Shown here one piece after another: positions 35,235 through 41,839 of a stretch of DNA of 64,000 nt. This DNA is from Serinibacter arcticus (GTDB taxonomy: Bacteria; Actinomycetota; Actinomycetes; Actinomycetales; Beutenbergiaceae). Position 1 is the first letter of the stretch. Each line of letters opens with the position of its first letter. Below the pieces are notes generated by a model. It had not been told where the DNA came from and ran no database searches. It was given only the letters and a program-made list of their open reading frames with translations. The translations under genes were made by a program, and so were the position numbers. The stretch is taken from assembly GCF_003121705.1 (NCBI RefSeq), contig NZ_PYHR01000002.1:3658001-3722000 (forward strand). Direction: 5' to 3'.

Positions 35235-36497
35235 TCACGGTCCGTCCCCCTCGGGGAGGAGGGGTGCGCTGAACCCCTCGCCCGAGCGCAGCAGGCTCCC
35301 ACGCGTCAGCGCGCCCGACCCGAAGCGTTCGCCCAGCCCGTCGACCGCCGCGTCGAGAAGCCGTGTGTCCCGCACCCCGGCGCCGAGCGCGGGGCTGGTC
35401 CCCACCGGCAGGTCCTCGAACGAGAGCTCGGGCTGCTCGACGGCGTCGGGCACGAGACCGGTGAGTGCGACCCCGACCAGCGTGATCCCGCGCGCCGCGA
35501 CGACCCCCGACGCCTGCCGCAGCAGCGTGCCGGCGGCATCGGCGAGCCGCACGGTCGAGCCCGTCGCCTGTGCCAGCGTGTGCGAGCGCGACGCCTTCGT
35601 GTAGTCCCCGAACCGCAGGCGGAGGATCACGCACGTCGCCAGCTTGTTCGACTCGCGCAGCCGGTGGCTGACGCGATCCACCAGTCCGAGCAGGGCGGCG
35701 TGCACCGCCTCGCTCTCGTGCGGTCCCGGGCCGAGCGCACGCTGCGCCCCGATGGAGGATCGCCTCGCCCCGATCGTGAGCTCGGTGGACGTGAGGCCGT
35801 GCACGACGGCGTGCAGGTGCCGGCCGCCGGCGCCGCCGAGGAGCCCCACCATCACGTGCTCCGGCAGCGCGGCGAGATCGCCCGCGGTGGTGAGGCCGAA
35901 GGATCGCAGCCGCGACGCCGTCGCCTCGCCCACGCCCCAGAGCCGCTCGATCGGGAGCGGGTGCAGGAACGCGTCCTCGCCGTCGGGCGGCACCTCGAGG
36001 AGCCCGTCGGGCTTGGCCACCTGGCTCGCGACCTTCGCGAGGAACGGCGTGCGGGCCACCCCGACCGTGATCGGCAGCCCGACCTCCTCGGCGACGAGCC
36101 GCCGCACCCGCGCGGCGATCTCGACGGGCGAGCCGTCGATGCGGTGCAGCCCCCCGACGTCGAGGAACGCCTCGTCGATCGAGATCCCCTGCACCAGGGG
36201 AGTGGTGCGCCGGAAGATGTCGAAGACCTTCCGGCTCGCCTCGGTGTAGACGGGGAAGTCGGGCGGCACGACGATGAGCCCGGGACACAGCGATCGAGCC
36301 TTGCGCCCTGACATCGGCGTCGAGACGCCCCGCCGCTTCGCCTCGTAGCTCGCGGCGAGGATCACCCCGCCGCCGACGGCGACCGGGCGCCCGCGCAGCC
36401 ACGGGGAGTCGCGCTGGGCGACGGACGCGTAGAAGGAGTCGAGGTCGGCGTGCAGGATGCTCGCTCGGCCGGTGCTCGCGATCGTGGACACGAACAC
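35235..36497 (-). CDS. dinB: DNA polymerase IV (Y family)
   Basis: Low-fidelity lesion-bypass polymerase of 420 residues. Catalytic acids lie in ILHADLDSFYASVAQRD and GISIDEAFLDV. VILAASYEAKRRGV, the thumb helix-hairpin-helix (LWGVGEATASRLRSFGLTTAGDLAALP) and the little-finger domain follow, with a C-terminal tail that lacks an obvious beta-clamp motif. Upstream GTG codons at 36497 and 36491 are both possible starts; either leaves the fold intact, and the longer open frame to 36845 overlaps ppx and is rejected. It converges on the DUF501 gene and is divergent from ppx. Confidence 0.93.
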   Translation of the reverse strand: MFVSTIASTGRASILHADLDSFYASVAQRDSPWLRGRPVAVGGGVILAASYEAKRRGVSTPMSGRKARSLCPGLIVVPPDFPVYTEASRKVFDIFRRTTPLVQGISIDEAFLDVGGLHRIDGSPVEIAARVRRLVAEEVGLPITVGVARTPFLAKVASQVAKPDGLLEVPPDGEDAFLHPLPIERLWGVGEATASRLRSFGLTTAGDLAALPEHVMVGLLGGAGGRHLHAVVHGLTSTELTIGARRSSIGAQRALGPGPHESEAVHAALLGLVDRVSHRLRESNKLATCVILRLRFGDYTKASRSHTLAQATGSTVRLADAAGTLLRQASGVVAARGITLVGVALTGLVPDAVEQPELSFEDLPVGTSPALGAGVRDTRLLDAAVDGLGERFGSGALTRGSLLRSGEGFSAPLLPEGDGP

Positions 36498-36564
36498 ACG
36501 TTCGCACACCCCACCGACATCGCGGGGAGCCGGACGGCGCGGTCGGGATGTCAGCGCCCCGTCA

Positions 36565-36570
36565 TAGGGT
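36565..36570 (+). promoter_or_regulatory. -10 box of ppx, predicted leaderless
   Basis: TAGGGT exactly six bases before GTG 36577. Confidence 0.55.
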
Positions 36571-36576
36571 GTCCAG

Positions 36577-37524
36577 GTGACTCGGGTAGCTGCCATCGAC
36601 TGCGGGACGAACACCATCAGACTCCTGGTGGCGGACGTCGAGCCCCACCTCGGCCGGACCACGGAGGTGATCCGCGAGGGACGCGTGACCCGCCTCGGGC
36701 GGAGGGTCGACCGCACGGGCGAGTTCGACCCGCAGGCGCTCGAGCTCACGCTCGCCGCCACCCGAGAGTTCGCCGTGCTCATCGCGGAGCACGGTGCCGA
36801 GCGTGTGCGCTTCGTCGCCACCTCGGCCACCCGCGACGCCCGCAACCGCGAGCAGTTCGTCGCCGGCGTCCGGGCGGCGCTCGGCGTCGATCCCGAGGTG
36901 GTCTCGGGCGAGGAAGAGGCGCGGCTGTCCTTCGCCGGCGCCGTCAGCGTCGTCGCCGACCACCATCCCGGGCCCTATCTCGTCGTCGACCTCGGGGGCG
37001 GCTCGACCGAGCTGGTCCTCGGCGAGAGCGAGCCCGAGGCCGCGATCTCCCTCGACATCGGCTCGGTCCGGCTGCACGAGCGCCACCTGCACTCCGATCC
37101 GCCCACGCAGGCCGAGATCGCGGACGCGGCGGTCGACGCGCGCGAGGCGCTGGAGCGGGCCGCCGCCGTCGTCCCGCTCGGCCGCACGGCCACGCTGATC
37201 GGTGTGGCGGGGACCATCACGACGACGACGGCGCACGCCATGCGCCTGCCCGCCTACGACCGCGAGGCCATCGACGGCGCCGTGCAGCCCACGGGCATCG
37301 TGCTCGCGGCCGCGCAGGACCTGCTCGCCGCCACGCGCGCCGAGCGGGTCGAGATGCCGTACGTCCACCCGGGCCGCATCGACGTCATCGGCGCGGGAGC
37401 GCTGATCTGGTTCGAGATCGTCTCGCGCGTGTTCTCGGACGTCCAGGAGGTCGGGGGAGCGCTCCTGTCGGTGGTCACGAGCGAGCACGACATCCTCGAC
37501 GGCATCGCCCTCAGCCTGCGCTGA
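36577..37524 (+). CDS. ppx: Exopolyphosphatase/GppA-family phosphatase
   Basis: Sugar-kinase-fold enzyme of 315 residues that shortens polyphosphate or converts pppGpp to ppGpp. VAAIDCGTNTIRLLVADV is the first phosphate loop, FVATSATRDARNREQF, VVSGEEEARLSFAGA and VVDLGGGSTELVLGE the second, and LIGVAGTITTTTAH the third. The short form lacks the HD-like C-terminal domain, as usual in actinobacterial Ppx1. A PPK2-type gene occurs at the right end of the window, so polyphosphate use is plausible. Confidence 0.93.
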   Translation: MTRVAAIDCGTNTIRLLVADVEPHLGRTTEVIREGRVTRLGRRVDRTGEFDPQALELTLAATREFAVLIAEHGAERVRFVATSATRDARNREQFVAGVRAALGVDPEVVSGEEEARLSFAGAVSVVADHHPGPYLVVDLGGGSTELVLGESEPEAAISLDIGSVRLHERHLHSDPPTQAEIADAAVDAREALERAAAVVPLGRTATLIGVAGTITTTTAHAMRLPAYDREAIDGAVQPTGIVLAAAQDLLAATRAERVEMPYVHPGRIDVIGAGALIWFEIVSRVFSDVQEVGGALLSVVTSEHDILDGIALSLR

Positions 37525-37564
37525 ACGACTCGAACCGAACCACCGCGGCACGCGGTGGCGCCCC

Positions 37565-37595
37565 TTGCGCAGTACTGTGCAAAGCGCGCTAGTGT
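37565..37595 (+). promoter_or_regulatory. padR promoter with palindromic operator
   Basis: TTGCGCAGTACTGTGCAA (37565-37582) is an 18-bp palindrome with one mismatched pair and begins with a -35-like TTGCGC. TAGTGT (37590-37595) is the -10 box, 19 bases away. A PadR autoregulatory site is likely. Confidence 0.6.
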
Positions 37596-37651
37596 GTCTC
37601 GCGAAGGTCCGGCCGCGTCGTGCGGCACCGCGGTCGAGCTCGGAGGGGTTC

Positions 37652-37978
37652 ATGGACAACAGCCAGCTGCTCAAGGGGGTGCTCGACGTCGCCGTGCTCG
37701 CGGTCGTGCAGCGCGAGGACTCCTACGGCTACGACGTCGTGCGGAGCCTGCGCGCCGCGGGCCTGACGGAGGTCGGCGACGCCTCGGTTTACGGGACGCT
37801 GCGCCGGCTCTACGCCAGCGGCTCCCTCACCAGCTACGTCGTCCCCTCCGAGGAGGGGCCTCACCGCAAGTACTACGGCGTCACGCCGCAGGGCCGGACC
37901 GCGCTCGCGCACCAGGCCAAGCAGTGGAGCGAGTTCGCCGGAACCATGTCCGATCTTCTCGTCGACGCGGAGGCCTGA
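37652..37978 (+). CDS. PadR-family transcriptional regulator
   Basis: Small winged-helix regulator of 108 residues: LLKGVLDVAVLAVVQREDSYGYDVVRSLRAAGLTEVGDASVYGTLRRLYASGSLTSYV with the wing VPSEEGPHRKYYGVTPQG. ATG 37652 follows GGAGGGG. The upstream palindrome overlaps its promoter, so it probably represses itself and the membrane protein gene that begins one base after its stop. PadR/HAAS pairs of this kind are common. Confidence 0.92.
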   Translation: MDNSQLLKGVLDVAVLAVVQREDSYGYDVVRSLRAAGLTEVGDASVYGTLRRLYASGSLTSYVVPSEEGPHRKYYGVTPQGRTALAHQAKQWSEFAGTMSDLLVDAEA

Positions 37979-37979
37979 G

Positions 37980-39221
37980 ATGTCCACCCTGATCCGATCC
38001 GAGGCCGTCACCTTCTACGCCGCCCGCGTGCGCGCCGCGCTGTCCGGCGTCGACCCCGACGTGCTGGACGACCTCACCGACGGCCTCGAGGCCGACCTGA
38101 CCGAGGCGCTGCTCGACGTCGCGCCCGACGGGGAGGACCCGGCCGCCCACCTCACGGCACTCACCGTCGACGACGTCGATGCGCGCTTCGGTCCGCCCGC
38201 GGCCTACGCCGCGGAGCTCGCGGCAGCGGCCGACGTCGTCGTGCCCGAGCAGGACGACGACGGCGGAGCCCACCACCGCGTGAGCTTCCGGTCGTTCGTC
38301 GCGGACGTGCGCGACCGCGTGGCCGCGTCCGTCGCCCGGCACCGCTGGTCGCGGGAGGGCGCGGCGCTGCTGCGTTCGCTCCGACCCGTGTGGTGGCTCG
38401 CACGCGGCGTCGCGCTCGCGATGATCGTCTCGAACGTTCTCGGGTGGGGGAGCTGGCGCCTCTGGCCCGCGACCTTCCTGGGGTGGGTCGTCGCCCTGGC
38501 GCTCGTCGCGGTGTCGGTCTGGTGGGGTCAGCGACGGTTCGGTCAGGGCCGCTGGCCCCGTCGCGCAGGGATCGTGCTGGGCGGGGTCGGCGCGATCGCC
38601 TGCCTGGTCGGCCTCTCGCAGTCCACGAGCTCGTCCCTGATCGAGCAGGCGTGGAGCACCGGCTACTCCGACGGGATGGCCAACGCGCCGGTCGGGATGG
38701 CGACGAACGGCGTCGTCGTGGACGGCGAGTCCGCGTCGAACCTCTTCGTGTTCGGCCCCGACGGTCAGCCGATCGACGGCGCTCAGGTCGTGGACCAGGA
38801 CGGTCGGCCGGTGGTCCTCGCGGGACCGGAGGACGTGGGGGTGACGTCGTGGGCCGAGTGGCGCGCCGCCGGCCCCGGCTACGCCGACGGGCCGGTGCCC
38901 GCCGGGGCGTTGACCGCCACCGGTGCGCTGAACGTCTACCCCTACGTCTGGATCGACGCCGCGGACGTGCGCTGGTCCGACGCCGGGCGCCCGTTCGCGG
39001 GGACCGGCAGCACGGAGTCCCTGCCCGTCTGGCCCGCGGGGACGCTGGTCCCGGTGGACGACAACCGCGCGGCGACCCTCACGGCGCCGGCGCCCACCGA
39101 GACGCCGGCGTCCGGCGAGGCACCGGCGTCCGACGGCGCCTCCGTGCCCGACGGCGCCACCGCGCCCGGCACGACGGAGACCCCGACCGACGCCGAGGCC
39201 CCGCGGTCGGGCACGCCGTAG
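37980..39221 (+). CDS. Membrane protein with N-terminal HAAS (DUF1700-like) domain
   Basis: Protein of 413 residues. Residues 1-95 are helical and acidic (YAARVRAALSGVDPDVLDDLTDGLEADLTEALLD), the HAAS-type domain often partnered with PadR. About 130-210 hold two to three membrane helices (VALAMIVSNVLGW, LGWVVALALVAVSVWWG, AGIVLGGVGAIACLVGL). An external domain of about 130 residues (LFVFGPDGQPIDGAQVVDQDGRPVVL) and a Thr/Ala/Pro/Glu tail end it. Coupled to padR by a one-base gap. Its job is unknown; membrane stress sensing is a guess. Confidence 0.7.
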   Translation: MSTLIRSEAVTFYAARVRAALSGVDPDVLDDLTDGLEADLTEALLDVAPDGEDPAAHLTALTVDDVDARFGPPAAYAAELAAAADVVVPEQDDDGGAHHRVSFRSFVADVRDRVAASVARHRWSREGAALLRSLRPVWWLARGVALAMIVSNVLGWGSWRLWPATFLGWVVALALVAVSVWWGQRRFGQGRWPRRAGIVLGGVGAIACLVGLSQSTSSSLIEQAWSTGYSDGMANAPVGMATNGVVVDGESASNLFVFGPDGQPIDGAQVVDQDGRPVVLAGPEDVGVTSWAEWRAAGPGYADGPVPAGALTATGALNVYPYVWIDAADVRWSDAGRPFAGTGSTESLPVWPAGTLVPVDDNRAATLTAPAPTETPASGEAPASDGASVPDGATAPGTTETPTDAEAPRSGTP

Positions 39222-39224
39222 GGT
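39219..39224 (+). promoter_or_regulatory. -10 box of ybaK, predicted leaderless
   Basis: TAGGGT six bases before ATG 39231; its first three bases are the TAG stop of the upstream gene. Confidence 0.5.
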
Positions 39225-39230
39225 CGAGCC

Positions 39231-39716
39231 ATGGAGCACATGCGCGAGGAGACCGACGGCGAGCGTCGCGCCCGTGAGGCCGCCGAGACGCTGGGGCTGG
39301 CCCACGAGATCCGGCGGCACGGCCGGGTGAGCTCGCTGGCGGAGGCTGCGGCGGCGCGCGGGGTGGCGCCGTCGTCGCTCATCAAGACGATGGTCGTCCG
39401 CCGCGGCGAGGACGACTACCTGCTCGTCCTCGTACCGGGCGACCGGTCGATCTCGTGGCCGAAGCTGCGGTCCTCGCTCGGCGTCAGCCGGCTCTCGATG
39501 CCCGACGCCGAGACCGCCCGTGCGGCGACCGGGTACGAGCGAGGCACGATCACGCCGCTCGGCTCGACGACGGCGTGGCCGGTCGTCGCCGACGAGCGCG
39601 TGCGCGGCCCGATCTCGCTGGGGGGTGGGGGACACGGCGTCGGGATCTCGCTCGACGCCGACGCCCTGGTCGAGGCGCTCGGGGCGACGCGGGCCGACGT
39701 CACCGACCCGGAGTGA
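39231..39716 (+). CDS. YbaK/EbsC-family aminoacyl-tRNA deacylase
   Basis: Editing-domain protein of 161 residues of the YbaK/ProX group that removes wrong amino acids from tRNA. HGRVSSLAEAAAARGVAPSSLIKTMVVRRGEDDYLLVLVPGDR holds the conserved Lys of the IKT motif; SMPDAETARAATGYERGTITPLG and ISLGGGGHGVGISLDADAL follow with the GxxH-type loop. The stop codon TGA is also the first three bases of a 22-bp tandem array. Confidence 0.88.
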   Translation: MEHMREETDGERRAREAAETLGLAHEIRRHGRVSSLAEAAAARGVAPSSLIKTMVVRRGEDDYLLVLVPGDRSISWPKLRSSLGVSRLSMPDAETARAATGYERGTITPLGSTTAWPVVADERVRGPISLGGGGHGVGISLDADALVEALGATRADVTDPE

Positions 39717-39823
39717 CCTGAAGGGCCTCGCGACGTGACCCGAAGGGCCTCGCGACGTGACCCGAAGGGCCTCGCGACGTGACCCGAAGGGCCTCGCGAC
39801 GTAACCCGAAGGGCCTCGCGACG
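39714..39823 (+). repeat. 22-bp tandem array on the ybaK stop codon (array B)
   Basis: Five units at 39714, 39736, 39758, 39780 and 39802. Each opens TGACC (TAACC in the last) and carries GAAGGGCCTCGCGACG. The first TGA is the ybaK stop codon. Since 22 is one more than a multiple of three, TGA falls in all frames. A GGGCCC/GGGCCC hairpin follows at once. Confidence 0.9.
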
Positions 39824-39838
39824 GGCCCATCGGGCCCG
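39822..39838 (+). terminator. Hairpin closing array B
   Basis: CGGGCCC and GGGCCCG arms around a 3-base loop, 7 bp. Confidence 0.5.
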
Positions 39839-39854
39839 GTGTGTCTAGTGACAC

Positions 39855-39895
39855 AAGGTCCCGACCTAGGACCTTCGATGAGGCCCCCCTAAACT
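39855..39895 (+). promoter_or_regulatory. ndh promoter with inverted-repeat operator
   Basis: AAGGTCC (39855-39861) and GGACCTT (39869-39875) form a perfect 7-bp inverted repeat with a 7-base spacer over the -35 region. TAAACT (39890-39895) is six bases before GTG 39902, so the mRNA is predicted leaderless. Confidence 0.6.
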
Positions 39896-39901
39896 CGTGG
39901 C

Positions 39902-41302
39902 GTGACTTCCTCGACTGCAGGTACCAAGCGCGTGGCGAGCGGGCGCAAGACCCCCCGCATCCTGATCCTCGGCGGCGGGTACGTCGGCCTCTACACGGCG
40001 ATCCGGCTGCGCAAGCAGATGGGCCGCCGCGAGGTCGCGATCGTCGTCGTCGACCCGCGCTCGTACATGACCTACCAGCCGTTCCTCCCCGAGGCGGCGG
40101 CCGGTTCGATCGAGCCGCGCCACGTCGTCGCGCCGCACCGTCGCGAGCTCAAGGGCACCACGGTCGTCAACGGCCGCGTCTCCGCGATCCAGCACGGCCA
40201 GCGTGCCGTGCAGGTCACGCCGGCCGAGGGCGACGCCTACTGGGTCCGCTACGACCACCTCGTCATCTCGCTCGGCGCCGTCGCCCGCACGCTCCCGATC
40301 CCGGGCCTCGCCGAGGTCGGCATGGGCTTCAAGCAGGTCGAGGAGGCGTTCGCGCTCCGCAACCAGGTGCTCGGCCTCATGGACCAGGCCGCGTCCACGT
40401 GGGACCCGGTCAAGCGTCAGCGGATGCTCACCTTCACGTTCGTCGGCGGCGGCTTCGCCGGCATCGAGGCCCTCGGAGAGGTCGAGGACATGGCGCGAGC
40501 CGCCTGCCGCGACTTCGACTCGATCGAGCCCGACGACCTGCGCTTCGTGCTCGTCGAGGCCACGGCCCGCATCCTCCCGGAGCTCGGCGACGAGCTCGGC
40601 GGGTACGCCCTCGAGCAGCTGCGCAAGCGCGGCATCGAGATGAAGCTCTCGACGTTCCTGAACAGCTGTGTCGACGGCCACGTCGTCCTGTCCACGGGCG
40701 AGGAGTTCGACTCGGACACCATCGTGTGGACGGCCGGCGTCAAGGCCAACCCCGTCCTCCAGCAGAGCGACCTCCCGCTCGACAAGATGGGCCGCGTCAC
40801 CACGGACACCCACCTGCGCGTGATCGACGATAACGGCGCGATCGTCCCGGGTGCCTGGGCCGCCGGTGACTGCGCCGCGGTGCCCGACGTCGCCCAGGGC
40901 GACGGCAAGTTCTGCGCCCCGACCGCGCAGCACGCGGTGCGTCAGTCGAAGCACCTCGGCGACAACATCGTCCACTTCCTCAGCGACGAGCCCACCAACG
41001 AGTACGTCCACGCCAACCTCGGCACGGTCGCCTCGCTCGGTCTGGGCAAGGGCGTGGCGCAGATCTTCGGCGTCAAGCTCCGCGGCCCGGTCGCCTGGTT
41101 CATGCACCGCACGTACCACCTGTGGGCCATGCCGACGCTGAACCGCAAGGTCCGCATCATGCTCGACTGGACGACGGCGCTGCTCTTCCGTCGCGAGCCC
41201 GTGGCCCTCGGTGGCGTCACGTCCCCGCGCGCGGAGTTCCTCGCCGCGTCGGCGGCTGCGCCCGGCCGCGACAACGTCCCGCAGCCGCCCGCGATCGGCT
41301 GA
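39902..41302 (+). CDS. ndh: Type II NADH:quinone oxidoreductase
   Basis: Membrane-bound FAD enzyme of 466 residues that passes electrons from NADH to menaquinone without pumping protons. RILILGGGYVGLYTAIRLRKQ binds FAD, FTFVGGGFAGIEALGEVEDMARA binds NADH, and YQPFLPEAAAG and PGAWAAGDCAAVPD are typical; AQHAVRQSKHLGDNI and the C-terminal WFMHRTYHLWAMPTLNRKVRIMLDWTTALLF form the membrane anchor. GTG 39902 is set by the promoter. The inverted repeat over the -35 suggests control by respiration or redox state. Confidence 0.94.
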   Translation: MTSSTAGTKRVASGRKTPRILILGGGYVGLYTAIRLRKQMGRREVAIVVVDPRSYMTYQPFLPEAAAGSIEPRHVVAPHRRELKGTTVVNGRVSAIQHGQRAVQVTPAEGDAYWVRYDHLVISLGAVARTLPIPGLAEVGMGFKQVEEAFALRNQVLGLMDQAASTWDPVKRQRMLTFTFVGGGFAGIEALGEVEDMARAACRDFDSIEPDDLRFVLVEATARILPELGDELGGYALEQLRKRGIEMKLSTFLNSCVDGHVVLSTGEEFDSDTIVWTAGVKANPVLQQSDLPLDKMGRVTTDTHLRVIDDNGAIVPGAWAAGDCAAVPDVAQGDGKFCAPTAQHAVRQSKHLGDNIVHFLSDEPTNEYVHANLGTVASLGLGKGVAQIFGVKLRGPVAWFMHRTYHLWAMPTLNRKVRIMLDWTTALLFRREPVALGGVTSPRAEFLAASAAAPGRDNVPQPPAIG

Positions 41303-41326
41303 TCGCACCGCATCACGCAGGCCACG

Positions 41327-41360
41327 ACGGCGGGTCCCACCTTCGGGTGGGGCCCGCCGT
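41327..41360 (+). terminator. Terminator hairpin after ndh
   Basis: Fifteen-bp stem ACGGCGGGTCCCACC / GGTGGGGCCCGCCGT with one G-T pair and a TTCG tetraloop. Confidence 0.85.
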
Positions 41361-41433
41361 TCGCGTTGCCGGGCCGCCGGCCGATCGGCGTCCACCGCGA
41401 CGCACCGGCTCGGGCGGCGGACAGGAGCCGGAC

Positions 41434-41584
41434 CCTCGCTCTCTGCGGACCGGCCTCGCTCTCTGCGGACGACGCGGCAGCTGCGCCGCGGCCCGACCCT
41501 GTGACCTGCGGCGACGCTCGGGCCGGCTCCGGCGAGCCGGTTCTGTCCGCATAGAGCGAGGGTCGTCCGCAGAGAGGGAGGCGA
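41434..41584. repeat. Paired 20-bp direct repeats in inverted arrangement
   Basis: CCTCGCTCTCTGCGGAC occurs at 41434-41450 and 41454-41470, 20 bp apart. The reverse form occurs as GTCCGCATAGAGCGAGG at 41545-41561 and, with one base lost, GTCCGCAGAGAGGGAGG at 41565-41581, again 20 bp apart. The 74 bases between have their own small stems (GCGGC/GCCGC, CCGGCTC/GAGCCGG). The stretch 41361-41667 has no gene. Confidence 0.8.
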
Positions 41585-41625
41585 TCGCGAGGCCGCGGCC
41601 GGTTCCCGACTGCGCCCGACGGTGC

Positions 41626-41660
41626 CCGACCGCTAGGCGACGGCGGCCGACCGCTAGGCT
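41626..41660 (+). promoter_or_regulatory. Duplicated -10 region of the tRNA promoter
   Basis: CCGACCGCTAGGC is present at 41626-41638 and 41647-41659, 21 bp apart. The second gives TAGGCT (41655-41660), placed to start transcription near the tRNA 5' end at 41668. CCCGAC also recurs every 10 bp at 41605, 41615 and 41625. Confidence 0.5.
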
Positions 41661-41667
41661 CGACGGC

Positions 41668-41741
41668 GCCCCCGTAGCCCAACTGGCAGAGGCAGCTGGC
41701 TTAAACCCGGCGCAGTGCGGGTTCGAGTCCCGTCGGGGGCA
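41668..41741 (+). tRNA. tRNA with anticodon TAA (Leu codon UUA), class I shape
   Basis: Acceptor GCCCCCG/CGGGGGC with discriminator A; T-arm GCGGG/CCCGT around TTCGAGT; anticodon stem GCTGG/CCGGC with one G-T pair around CTTAAAC, reading TAA. The variable loop is only five bases (GCAGT). Normal tRNA-Leu is class II with a long variable arm, so this is an unusual gene. CCA is not encoded. Confidence 0.8.
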
Positions 41742-41839
41742 CCCACCCGGTCCGCGGCGCTCGCGACGACGGCCGTGACGCTCGCCGCCGCGGTGGCGGC
41801 GATGGCGCCGCTGTCGGTCCGTCGTGGCACGCTTGCGGC

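Noticed and set aside
35235-36845. Longer DNA polymerase IV starting at 36845
   Set aside because: The extra 116 codons overlap ppx on the other strand and are low-complexity shadow sequence.
39714-39823. CRISPR array
   Set aside because: The 22-bp units abut with no spacers and no cas genes are near.
41668-41741. Suppressor tRNA for UAA stop codons
   Set aside because: An anticodon of UAA reads UUA; a UAA suppressor would need the anticodon UUA.
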